NCBI GenBank assembly: GCA_041746135.1 | Contig: JBGTHQ010000037.1 | Location: 62,001-126,000 of the forward strand | Source: Alg239-R122 sp041746135 | GTDB lineage: Bacteria > Pseudomonadota > Alphaproteobacteria > Sphingomonadales > Sphingomonadaceae | DNA length: 64,000 nucleotides | Direction of reading: 5' to 3' | Shown: piece after piece, positions 8,268 through 16,710 of the stretch | Numbering within the stretch: position 1 is the first letter of the stretch | How the letters are laid out: the number at the start of each line of letters is the position of its first letter | Made by a program: the position numbers and the translations under genes | The notes under the pieces: generated by a model | The model's database searches: none | Told to the model about the DNA's origin: nothing | Seen by the model: the letters and a program-made list of their open reading frames with translations, nothing else

Positions 8268-11093
8268 ATGACATTAGAGAAGAATTTCAGCCCGTCGGAC
8301 ATCGAAACCCGCTGGTACAGCCACTGGGAAGAAAAGGGCCTGTTCCGCCCCGCGCGCGACGACCGCGAACCGTTTACGATCGTCAACCCGCCGCCCAATG
8401 TGACCGGGTCGCTGCATATCGGCCATGCGCTCGACAACACGTTGCAGGATATCATCATCCGTCACGAACGGATGAAGGGCAAGGACGCGCTCTGGGTGGT
8501 CGGCACCGACCATGCCGGAATTGCCACACAGATGGTGGTCGAACGCCAGCTCAATGCGCAGCAGCAAAAGCGCACCGACTTTACTCGCGACGAATTCATC
8601 GCCAAAGTCTGGGACTGGAAAGAGGAAAGCGGCGGCACCATTACCGGCCAGCTGCGCCGTCTGGGCTGTTCGATGGACTGGTCGAACGAGCGCTTTACAA
8701 TGGACGAGGGCTTCACGCGCGCCGTGACCAAAGTTTTTGTCGATCTCTATAACAAGCGTTTGCTGTACCGCGACAAGCGCCTGGTCAACTGGGACCCGGG
8801 CCTGAAAACCGCGATTTCAGATCTCGAAGTGGAAACGGTCGAGAAGCAAGGCAAATTCTGGCATTTCAAATACCCCCTCGAGGACGGCAGCGGTCATATC
8901 AGCGTTGCCACCACCCGCCCCGAAACTATGCTGGCCGATATGGCGGTCGCGGTGCATCCCTCGGACGAGCGCTATGCAGATATCGTCGGCAAAATGGTCA
9001 AGCTGCCGATTACCGGCCGCCTGATCCCAATCATCACCGACGAACATGCCGATCCCGAACTGGGGTCAGGCGCGGTAAAAATCACACCGGGCCACGATTT
9101 CAATGATTTCGACGTGGGTAAACGCGCGGGTTTTGCGCCCGCCGACATGTTCAACATGCTCGATGCCGAGGCGAAGGTGTGCCAGACCAGCGATGGCCTG
9201 ATCCCCGACGACTATCTGGGCATGGACCGGTTCGACGCACGCACAAAAGTGGTTGCGGCGATCGATGCGCTTAGTTTGCTCACGGATACCGAAGACCGCG
9301 TCATCCAGACGCCCTATGGCGACCGTTCGGGCGTGGTGATTGAGCCATGGTTGACCGACCAATGGTATGTCGATGCCGAAACGCTGGCCCAGCCTGCGAT
9401 CGAGGCGGTGAAGTCTGGCGCAATCGAGATCGTTCCGAAGAACTGGGAGAAAACCTGGTTCAACTGGATGGAAAATATCCAGCCCTGGTGCGTATCGCGA
9501 CAACTCTGGTGGGGACACCGGATTCCGGCGTGGTTTGGGCCGGGTCTACGCGATGATGGCAGTCTTACTACTGGCGATATAATATCAGTAGATGCTAATT
9601 TTCAGCCCACTACACGCCGTCCTATAGGAGAACAAATTTTTGTTGCTGAAAATAAAGCTGAAGCTTTAGTTCAAGCAAAGAAGTTCTATCCGGAAAATGT
9701 AATGATACGTTTTTCCGAGGAGTGGGAAGATCGAGGGCAATCAGAAGTAAATACTGCTGTATTAAGGCAAGACAAAGACGTTCTCGACACATGGTTCTCC
9801 TCCGCGCTTTGGCCATTTGCCACCATCGGCTGGCCCGAAAATACCAACGATCTGAAACGCCATTACCCCAATGACCTGCTCATCTCCGGCTTCGATATCC
9901 TGTTCTTCTGGGATGCGCGCATGGCGATGCAGGGGATCGAGTTTATGGGCCAGGGCGGCGAAAAGCCGCTGTCCGAAAGCGTGCCTTGGAAAAGGCTCTA
10001 CCTGCACGGCCTGGTCCGTGCCGATGACGGCAGCAAAATGTCGAAATCGAAAGGCAATGTGGTCGATCCGCTCGGCCTGATCGACGAATATGGCGCCGAT
10101 GCCCTGCGCTTTTTCATGGCCGCGATGGAAAGCCAGGGCCGCGATATCAAAATGGACAAGAAACGCGTCGAGGGCTATCGCAACTTCGCCACCAAATTGT
10201 GGAACGCATCACGTTTCTGCGAAGCCAACGGCATTGGCGCAAGCGAAATGCTGGCCGCGCCCGAAGCGACCCTGCCCGTCAACCGCTGGATTATTTCCGA
10301 GGTTGTCGAGACACTGGAAGCGCTCGACAAGGCGCTGGCCGACCTGCGTTTCGATGCAGCGGCGAACACCATTTACCACTTTGTCTGGGACCGTTTTTGC
10401 GACTGGTATCTCGAACTGATCAAGCCCAAAATGCAGGGCGATCATGCAGAGGAAACCCGCACGGTCGCGGGCTGGGTGCTCGACCAGATACTGGTGATGC
10501 TGCACCCGTTCATGCCGTTTATCACCGAGGAATTATGGCACAGTATGGCATCCGAAACAGGTGGCCGCAGCTACGACCTGATCGTCGCCAAATGGCCTGC
10601 CCCCAATGCAGAAATCGATGCAGAGGCGAAGGCCGAAATCGACTGGATCATCAAACTGGTCGGCGAAGTACGTACGGCAAAAGTCGAACTCAACATTGCA
10701 CCCGGTGCGAAAATGACCGCGCATGTGCGTGATGGTGATGCGGGCCTGATGGCGCGTATCGACCGCCAGAAAGCGGCGCTCGATCGGGTCGGACGGCTGG
10801 AGCAAGTCACTGCCGATAACGCTCCCGATGGAGCCGCTGCACAAATTGTCGTCGATGGCGCGACTTATGTCCTGCCGCTCGAAGGCGTAATCGATATTGC
10901 CGCCGAAAAAGCGCGCCTCAACAAGGCGGTGGAAGCGGTGACGAAAGAAGCCAGATCGCTCGAAGGCCGCCTGAACAACGCCAATTTCGTCGAACGCGCC
11001 AAGCCCGAAGCGGTGGAAAAGGCGCGCGCCGACCATGCCGACAAAACCGCCGAAGCGCAGCGCCTGCAAGCCGCCCTCGCGCGGCTTGGATAG
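8268..11093 (+). CDS. valS: Valyl-tRNA synthetase
   Basis: Class I aminoacyl-tRNA synthetase that charges tRNA-Val (941 aa from the ATG; a GTG two codons earlier is possible). The HIGH motif is at residues 50-53 and KMSKS at 590-594. The CP1 editing domain lies between them, followed by the anticodon-binding domain and a C-terminal coiled-coil tRNA arm (about 875-941). Bases about 9555-9780 (residues about 430-504) are much poorer in GC than the rest and encode extra sequence between WWGHRIPAW and DVLDTWFSS, where most ValS proteins have a shorter loop. The reading frame is intact through it, so the enzyme is probably functional. Confidence 0.96.
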   Translation: MTLEKNFSPSDIETRWYSHWEEKGLFRPARDDREPFTIVNPPPNVTGSLHIGHALDNTLQDIIIRHERMKGKDALWVVGTDHAGIATQMVVERQLNAQQQKRTDFTRDEFIAKVWDWKEESGGTITGQLRRLGCSMDWSNERFTMDEGFTRAVTKVFVDLYNKRLLYRDKRLVNWDPGLKTAISDLEVETVEKQGKFWHFKYPLEDGSGHISVATTRPETMLADMAVAVHPSDERYADIVGKMVKLPITGRLIPIITDEHADPELGSGAVKITPGHDFNDFDVGKRAGFAPADMFNMLDAEAKVCQTSDGLIPDDYLGMDRFDARTKVVAAIDALSLLTDTEDRVIQTPYGDRSGVVIEPWLTDQWYVDAETLAQPAIEAVKSGAIEIVPKNWEKTWFNWMENIQPWCVSRQLWWGHRIPAWFGPGLRDDGSLTTGDIISVDANFQPTTRRPIGEQIFVAENKAEALVQAKKFYPENVMIRFSEEWEDRGQSEVNTAVLRQDKDVLDTWFSSALWPFATIGWPENTNDLKRHYPNDLLISGFDILFFWDARMAMQGIEFMGQGGEKPLSESVPWKRLYLHGLVRADDGSKMSKSKGNVVDPLGLIDEYGADALRFFMAAMESQGRDIKMDKKRVEGYRNFATKLWNASRFCEANGIGASEMLAAPEATLPVNRWIISEVVETLEALDKALADLRFDAAANTIYHFVWDRFCDWYLELIKPKMQGDHAEETRTVAGWVLDQILVMLHPFMPFITEELWHSMASETGGRSYDLIVAKWPAPNAEIDAEAKAEIDWIIKLVGEVRTAKVELNIAPGAKMTAHVRDGDAGLMARIDRQKAALDRVGRLEQVTADNAPDGAAAQIVVDGATYVLPLEGVIDIAAEKARLNKAVEAVTKEARSLEGRLNNANFVERAKPEAVEKARADHADKTAEAQRLQAALARLG
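9555..9780 (+). other. Low-GC foreign-looking patch within valS
   Basis: Positions 9561-9780 hold 86 G/C in 220 bases (39%). Line 9481-9540 is 65% and 9781-9840 is 58%. The codons change character as well (many AAA, GAA, TTA, TTT, ATA, GTA). It stays in frame and ends exactly where the conserved catalytic-core sequence resumes. I see no inverted repeats at the ends and no target-site duplication. A patchwork recombination event or an in-frame insertion are both possible. Confidence 0.8.
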
Positions 11094-11109
11094 TGGAATG
11101 CGGCCAATG

Positions 11110-11190
11110 CGTATTTCTGCGGAAGCAGGAATCCAGAGCAGTCTTGTGCAAAATTGCCCTGGGCTCCTGCTTTCGCAGGAGCAAAATTTA
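11110..11190. repeat. REP-like palindromic repeat, copy 1
   Basis: The segment CGTATTTCTGCGGAAGCAGG with following AATCCAGAGCAG is close to a segment at 58949-58980. It can fold on itself (CTGC..GCAG). About 30 bases later an opposite-facing unit, CTCCTGCTTTCGCAGGAG at 11164-11181, forms a hairpin. Both lie in the valS-queE gap. Paired palindromes of this kind are typical of REP/BIME elements. Confidence 0.6.
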
Positions 11191-11204
11191 CGCGGGTAAA
11201 ACCA

Positions 11205-11942
11205 TTGCCTAAACTCCGCCTCGCCACCGTTACGCCGGGGACGCCCGAGATATTCCATTCGCTGCAGGGCGAGGGATATAGTGCTGGCCAGCCTTCGGTT
11301 TTCGTGCGGCTATCGGGGTGCAATCTGCACTGTGTGTGGTGCGATACCGCCTATACGTGGAATTTTACCGGCACCGGGTTCGACCACCGCGATGGCGTGA
11401 AATTTACGCGAACCGAAAACAGCATCGCGGTGGATATAGGCGATATCGCCAAAACCGTCGGACAATATGATTGTCCGCGTATCATCTTCACCGGCGGCGA
11501 GCCGTTATTGCAACAGGGTATGCTCGCGCGGCTGTGCGAACTGCTCGGCGACGGTTATCATATCGAGATCGAAACCAACGGCACGGTCGAATTGCGGGAG
11601 CCGTTTTCTGCCCATGTCGATCAGATCAACATCTCGCCCAAGCTCGCGCATTCAGGCAATGGCACCGATCGGATCGATGACGCAACGCTGGCCAAGTTCG
11701 CGCGCGATTCCCGAAGCTGGTTCAAATTCGTGATCGCGCAGCCGGAGGATATCGCGGAAGTGCAAGAGATTCAGCAGCGTTTCGCTATTCCCAAATCGCG
11801 TATGTTCCTGATGCCCGAAGGCGTTACCTCCAAAGCCCTGCGCGAAAAGGAACAGTGGCTGTCGCCGCTATGTCTGCAAAACGGCTACGCGCTGACCGAC
11901 CGTATGCACGTCCATCTGTATGGCGACAGCCGGGGGACCTGA
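11205..11942 (+). CDS. queE: 7-carboxy-7-deazaguanine synthase (radical SAM)
   Basis: Radical SAM enzyme of queuosine and 7-deazapurine biosynthesis. It rearranges 6-carboxytetrahydropterin into 7-carboxy-7-deazaguanine. With the TTG at 11205 the protein is 245 aa and begins at the conserved PKLRLATVTPGTPEIFHSLQGEG region. An earlier start would translate through the palindromic repeat and is unlikely. The cluster-binding CX3CX2C motif is at C39, C43 and C46 (GCNLHCVWCD), and GGEP follows at about residue 105. No queC or queD gene is in the window, so the rest of the pathway is elsewhere. Confidence 0.9.
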   Translation: MPKLRLATVTPGTPEIFHSLQGEGYSAGQPSVFVRLSGCNLHCVWCDTAYTWNFTGTGFDHRDGVKFTRTENSIAVDIGDIAKTVGQYDCPRIIFTGGEPLLQQGMLARLCELLGDGYHIEIETNGTVELREPFSAHVDQINISPKLAHSGNGTDRIDDATLAKFARDSRSWFKFVIAQPEDIAEVQEIQQRFAIPKSRMFLMPEGVTSKALREKEQWLSPLCLQNGYALTDRMHVHLYGDSRGT

Positions 11943-11965
11943 GTTGAGCAGGGCAGGCAGGGTTC

Positions 11966-13654
11966 TTATCTGCCCTGATTGCGCCAGCGATGCACCACCC
12001 GCTGGATGCTTTCTTCCTCGCCGCCCGTGTCCTGCCACAATTTGGTAAAGCTGGGATCTTCGGAGGCGGGTCGGCGGTTGGGCTCGAGATCGTCGAACGA
12101 GACACGGATCGGTATGGCAACGCCTTCACCGCAGATAATGCATTCGCGGTTGCGCAGCGCGGGTATCGAATCGAGGAACCCGCGGGCGCCTTCGGGCATT
12201 GCGGCCTTCACGAACGCCTGGTCACGGTCGTTGTTGAGCCGCATGGCAATGATGGTGCCGCATTGCGACAGCACGCCTTCGGCCAGATCGGACGGACGTT
12301 GCGTGATGAGGCCGAGCGACACCCCGTATTTGCGGCCTTCCTTGGCAATCCGGCTCAAGATATCGCGCACGACGCTATCGCCGCCGGTATCGTCCGAAGG
12401 AATATAGCGGTGCGCCTCTTCGCAGACGAACAGGATCGGCCGCTGCGTTTCATTGCGCGCCCAGATCGCATAATCGAACACCAGCCGGCTGAGCACCGCG
12501 ACCACAGTCGAGGTGATGTCGGACGGCATCGAGGACACGTCGATAATCGAAATCGGCTTGCCGTCGGAAGGCAGCCGGAAAATCTTGGAAATAAAGCTCG
12601 CCATCGTATCGCCGACCAGCATACCGGAAAACATGAAGGAATAGCGCGGATCGGCTTTCAGTTCCTCGATCTTGGTCTTAAGCCGCATGAAGGGCGCGCT
12701 CGACGTACTTTTATCGAGCTTGCCCATGTCGGTCTGGATTTCGTTGAGCAGGTCGGAAAGCAGATACGGCACAGGCGAATCGACCGTCAGCTTGCCGATC
12801 GATTCCGCAAGGCGGTTTTTGGAACGCGCCTTGAGCAGACATTTGGCGAGAATATCGCGGTCCATCTGCTTTTCCGCACCCGAAGACGTTACGAACACCT
12901 CGCAATGTTCGGCAAAGTTCATCAGCCAGTATGGCAATGACAGGTTGTTCGCGTCGTATAGCGCGCCATTGCCCTTGAACGCGGCGCTATATTCGCCGTG
13001 CGGGTCGACCATCACGATATGCCCTTCGGGCGCGAGGTCGCAAATGCGGTGCAGGATCAGCGCGGCACTGGTCGATTTACCGGTACCAGTCGATCCCAGC
13101 AGCGCGAAATGCTTGCCGAGCATGGCATCGACATACAGCGCACCGCGAATATCACTGGTCGGATAAACGGTGCCGATTTCGATATTGGCGCGGCCATCCG
13201 ACGCATAAATCTGACGCAAATCGTCACTGCTCGCAGCGTAGACTTTTGATCCGGGCACCGGATAGCGCGTGACGCCGCGACGGAAATTGTAAATACGGCC
13301 GGTCAGGATTTCCTCGTCACCCTCGCCCAGAAAATCGACATTGGCGATAATCAGGCCGTTCTGGCGCGGGTGCATTTGCTGCGTCCGCACGTTAGCGAGC
13401 AGCGATCGCGTGCCCAATTTGATCTTGATCTGACTGCCGACCTGCCCCGCCATCGCGATGCTGGTATCGGCATCGTCTGACAATTCCTGCAGTTTCCGGG
13501 CATCGATCAGGATTTTCGAACCGGCCCCCGAAATTTCGATAATTTCGCCGATTTCGAACCGATCCATTGCGTCCTGGTTAGCCGCGGCTATAGCCGAAAC
13601 CTCTTTTTTGGGCGCAGGGGTGTTCTGTTCGAAATTCTGTTGGCTCATATCCAT
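11966..13654 (-). CDS. HerA-like DUF87 ATPase
   Basis: 562-aa ATPase of the HerA/FtsK-related DUF87 group. An N-terminal HAS-barrel-like beta domain (about residues 30-130) precedes the RecA-like core, which carries Walker A GSTGTGKS at 187-194, a Walker B strand ending VMVDPHGEYSAAF, and the later motif LFVCEEAHRYIP. Archaeal HerA works with NurA nuclease in end resection; bacterial homologues also occur in defence systems or alone. Here there is no NurA, Sir2 or other nuclease partner next to it, so the role is unassigned. Two ATG codons lie close together (13654 and 13648); a GGGACCGGA stretch precedes them. Confidence 0.82.
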   Translation of the reverse strand: MDMSQQNFEQNTPAPKKEVSAIAAANQDAMDRFEIGEIIEISGAGSKILIDARKLQELSDDADTSIAMAGQVGSQIKIKLGTRSLLANVRTQQMHPRQNGLIIANVDFLGEGDEEILTGRIYNFRRGVTRYPVPGSKVYAASSDDLRQIYASDGRANIEIGTVYPTSDIRGALYVDAMLGKHFALLGSTGTGKSTSAALILHRICDLAPEGHIVMVDPHGEYSAAFKGNGALYDANNLSLPYWLMNFAEHCEVFVTSSGAEKQMDRDILAKCLLKARSKNRLAESIGKLTVDSPVPYLLSDLLNEIQTDMGKLDKSTSSAPFMRLKTKIEELKADPRYSFMFSGMLVGDTMASFISKIFRLPSDGKPISIIDVSSMPSDITSTVVAVLSRLVFDYAIWARNETQRPILFVCEEAHRYIPSDDTGGDSVVRDILSRIAKEGRKYGVSLGLITQRPSDLAEGVLSQCGTIIAMRLNNDRDQAFVKAAMPEGARGFLDSIPALRNRECIICGEGVAIPIRVSFDDLEPNRRPASEDPSFTKLWQDTGGEEESIQRVVHRWRNQGR

Positions 13655-13759
13655 ATGTTCCGGTCCCGTGATGTTCAGCTGCCAATTTGCAGCAGGGTAG
13701 AACCGGCATAGCCGCATATGGTAAATAAAGATTTACGCTGAAAGACATTGATGGGATCG

Positions 13760-14530
13760 TCAGTCGCGCCGGAATATCATCCCCGCACCCCACCCGAACA
13801 GAAGCGAGATAATGACGGCACTGAGCCCATATAGAAAGGATTGATGCTCGGCCATGGTGGCCAGGAACAGTTCGAATCCGTATTTGCGAATTTCGATCTC
13901 GCGTGTTGCGGCGGTTAGCACCTTGCCATCCTGAATCACGAACGTCTCGGCCGTGTAGGTGCCCGTCGGCACGCTGGAGGGGATATTGATCCGTGCCTGA
14001 TATAGCACCGACCGTGTTATTTCGACGCTGTTCTCGCTTTGCCGGTACAGACCCTCGCGTGCGTTGAGATCCACCAGCCCTGCAATAAAGCGTTTTTGTT
14101 CGTCCGCATTGATGGAACCCACCGGGGAAAGCTGGATATAGTTGAGACCCAGTTCGTAAATGGCGGCCGTTTTATCGTCGACGATATCGGCAATCGGACG
14201 CGTGGAGGCGACCGCGAAATAACCGGGGGCGGAACGAAATTCGGTGCTGTCCGCGTTCACCCAGATCCCGGCAATCTGCTGTTTTTCACGCACCACGATC
14301 GACTGGACCGGACTTTTTAGAATAACGACGATATCGGTCTTGCGCTGTGCGGCGCGTTCATTGGGATAAACAATCGCGCCGAACAGCAAAAGCTCCGCAC
14401 CGGTAAACCCGTACTGAATATTGATTTGGCGCTGCGAGACTTCGGGAACAAGCACAGGCTCGTCGGCAGCGCGTGCCGAGCCACAAAAAAGCAGCGACAA
14501 TGCAGTAAGCCAAGCCAGCATACGCATCAT
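13760..14530 (-). CDS. TIGR02186 / Alph_Pro_TM family membrane protein
   Basis: 256-aa protein with a signal peptide (cleavage near SARA-ADEP, about residue 21), a mainly beta-stranded periplasmic part, and one C-terminal transmembrane helix (about 232-252) ending in a short positive tail. This matches the alphaproteobacterial family TIGR02186 (Pfam Alph_Pro_TM), which has no established biochemical role and is repeatedly found next to TauE/SafE permeases. Its ATG overlaps the stop of the TauE-like gene by four bases (14527-14530). A job as a partner or periplasmic component of that permease is inferred from this coupling. Confidence 0.85.
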   Translation of the reverse strand: MMRMLAWLTALSLLFCGSARAADEPVLVPEVSQRQINIQYGFTGAELLLFGAIVYPNERAAQRKTDIVVILKSPVQSIVVREKQQIAGIWVNADSTEFRSAPGYFAVASTRPIADIVDDKTAAIYELGLNYIQLSPVGSINADEQKRFIAGLVDLNAREGLYRQSENSVEITRSVLYQARINIPSSVPTGTYTAETFVIQDGKVLTAATREIEIRKYGFELFLATMAEHQSFLYGLSAVIISLLFGWGAGMIFRRD

Positions 14531-15444
14531 GACTGCACCGTTACCGTATATATTTCGTTCGGTTGCCAGCCCAGTCCGATGGCCAGCCGAAACGCAACAA
14601 TCAGGACCAGCGCCGATAACAGCAACCGCAGATATTCGGGCTTGAGTTTCTGTGCGAACCGCGCGCCCAGTTGCGCGCCGACCACACTGCCGATCAATAG
14701 CAATACCGCGAGCACGATATCAACCGCTTTGGTCGTCAGGCTGTGCACCATGGTCGAGGCCATGGTCACGAAAAGGATCTGAAACAGCGATGTGCCGACC
14801 ACGACCTGCGCGCCCATGCCCAGCAAATAGAGCATAGCCGGCACCATGACGAACCCGCCGCCCACGCCGAGCAGGATCGTCAATATCCCTGTGACGAATC
14901 CCAGTATGAGCGGCGCAAGCGGGGATATGTAAAGGCCCGAGCGATAGAAGCGCCAGCGCATCGGCAGACTGGCCACCAACGGATGGTGACGCCGTTTCTT
15001 GGCCCTGACCTGCTTGCCTGCACGCATCGCCAGCACGGTGCGCAAGCTCTCGTTGGCCATCATGCCGCCGATGGACCCGAGCATGAGCACATAAAGAATG
15101 TTGATGACCGTATCGATCTGCCCCAGCCGCTGCAAAAGATTGAACAGGGCCGCGCCGAAAAACGTGCCCATCATACCGCCGGCTACCAGCACCGCACCCA
15201 TATGGTAATCGACCCCTTTACGCCGCGTATAGGCAAGCACGCCCGATACGCTGGCGCCCGTTACCTGGGTAGCGGCCGATGCCGCGGCGACGGTCGGCGG
15301 AATACCGTAGAATATCAGCAGCGGTGTAGTCAGGAATCCGCCGCCGACACCAAACATGCCCGACAGAAAGCCGACAAGTCCGCCCAACCCGATGATAACG
15401 AGTGCGTCGACCGACATATTGGCAATGGGCAGGTACACGTCCAT
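14527..15444 (-). CDS. TauE/SafE family anion permease
   Basis: 305-aa polytopic membrane protein with about eight hydrophobic segments and two internally related glycine-rich repeats (GLGGLVGFLSGMFGVGGGFL near residues 19-38 and ILLGVGGGFVMVPAML near 190-205), the hallmark of TauE/SafE (DUF81). Family members export sulfite, sulfoacetate or related organosulfur anions, or import others; the substrate is not readable here. It is first in a two-gene operon with the TIGR02186 protein. A basic cytoplasmic loop (KKRRHH, about residue 150) separates the halves. Confidence 0.88.
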   Translation of the reverse strand: MDVYLPIANMSVDALVIIGLGGLVGFLSGMFGVGGGFLTTPLLIFYGIPPTVAAASAATQVTGASVSGVLAYTRRKGVDYHMGAVLVAGGMMGTFFGAALFNLLQRLGQIDTVINILYVLMLGSIGGMMANESLRTVLAMRAGKQVRAKKRRHHPLVASLPMRWRFYRSGLYISPLAPLILGFVTGILTILLGVGGGFVMVPAMLYLLGMGAQVVVGTSLFQILFVTMASTMVHSLTTKAVDIVLAVLLLIGSVVGAQLGARFAQKLKPEYLRLLLSALVLIVAFRLAIGLGWQPNEIYTVTVQS

Positions 15445-15525
15445 GCGGATGCTCTATAGTGTTTTGATATGAACACAAAGCATCCAGCAGGGCGGCGTAT
15501 AGAAATATCATACTGTCCTAAATGG

Positions 15526-16710
15526 TCAGAAATCTCCCGAAAGCGTCAGCACCGCGCCCGACCCAGGCGTGGCATTTCCGGCAATACGCGCGCGGTAATC
15601 GAGCGATAGCCGGGCCCGGCCGGCACCTACCGGCAAGCTGGTCGAAATGCGTGGACCGATATCGACCCGGAAAATATCCTGCTCCTGCGCGGTCGCACCC
15701 GTTTGCCCGCCCGACCACAATCCTGCCCCCACCGTTACTTGCAAATTCCCCCTTTGGAACGCCGGTCGCTCGGCCAGCATTTGTACGTCGTAAAAAGCCT
15801 GTGTCTGCTTGATGCCCACAATCCCGACCTGAGCATACGCGCTCGCGCTTATATTTGCCGGCAACCGGGCAGGCGGAAGCTGTGTGACCGCATAGGCAGC
15901 CGAGCGTGTCCGGCCATCCCCGCCAATGCCGACACGCTGTTCTGCCGCGACGACTATCGGAACAGATGCGACCGGGCGGGCGGATACACCCAAAGCTAAT
16001 TCGGTTTCCTCCAGTCCGCCGCTTCCACGGCTTTTTAACGCGCTCGCAAAACGCAGATAGATTTCGCCGCGCCTTTCGCTTGAAGGGGTTAGTGCGTAGC
16101 GTGCTATAGCACCCACCTGACTCGCTCCATATTGGCCGCGCCCCGCCGTCAGCGCACCCGAACTTCCCGGCCGCAAAAAACCCCAGGCTTGCAAAGACAG
16201 GCGATCCGCGAAATTATGTCCGGTATCGCTATATCCGGAATCCGGATTGGCCAATGGCTGTATTCTCTGCGTGACCGGCACGCGCTGCGCATCGCCACGA
16301 TCTGGCGCAGTTGAAAGCAGCGCTGTGGCACGATTTTCCGGCAGAGAGGGGACGATTCCCGCTGAATAACTCAGCGCTGTTGCATTGAGCGGATATACAG
16401 AATTGTAGGAATGTTCATATTTTTCCGGCAATAATATAATGTGCCGTGTCGTTTGCCAAATTGGTCTTTCATCCCGGGTGAGTTTTGCATCGGCTGGTTG
16501 CATTGCCAAGGCGGTAGCGAATATATTCGCAGGACTGTCGACTTTCGCAAAAGCCTGCGCACTGTCGGTAATACCGGTAGCCGCTATGCCAGGTAGATAG
16601 GCGATCACGCGCGATGCTGTCCATGCGATCGCCAAGACACCGAGGAAAATAATGGGCTGTCCGCGCATATTTTTGCGGGTTCCCGCCTCTACGGGAAGAA
16701 ATTTGCTCAT
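15526..16710 (-). CDS. Probable outer-membrane partner of the adjacent NfrB-like glycosyltransferase
   Basis: 394-aa protein with an N-terminal hydrophobic segment (about residues 17-40) that may be a signal anchor or signal peptide. A polar middle follows, then a C-terminal half (about 180-394) with alternating polar and non-polar residues and Gly/aromatic turns, ending in Phe, as outer-membrane beta-barrels often do. Its start overlaps the glycosyltransferase stop by four bases (ATGA, 16707-16710), so they are coupled. I suggest a compact counterpart of the C-terminal domain of E. coli NfrA, lacking the TPR part. This is an inference from context and general barrel features, not from a clear motif. 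Confidence 0.55.
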   Translation of the reverse strand: MSKFLPVEAGTRKNMRGQPIIFLGVLAIAWTASRVIAYLPGIAATGITDSAQAFAKVDSPANIFATALAMQPADAKLTRDERPIWQTTRHIILLPEKYEHSYNSVYPLNATALSYSAGIVPSLPENRATALLSTAPDRGDAQRVPVTQRIQPLANPDSGYSDTGHNFADRLSLQAWGFLRPGSSGALTAGRGQYGASQVGAIARYALTPSSERRGEIYLRFASALKSRGSGGLEETELALGVSARPVASVPIVVAAEQRVGIGGDGRTRSAAYAVTQLPPARLPANISASAYAQVGIVGIKQTQAFYDVQMLAERPAFQRGNLQVTVGAGLWSGGQTGATAQEQDIFRVDIGPRISTSLPVGAGRARLSLDYRARIAGNATPGSGAVLTLSGDF

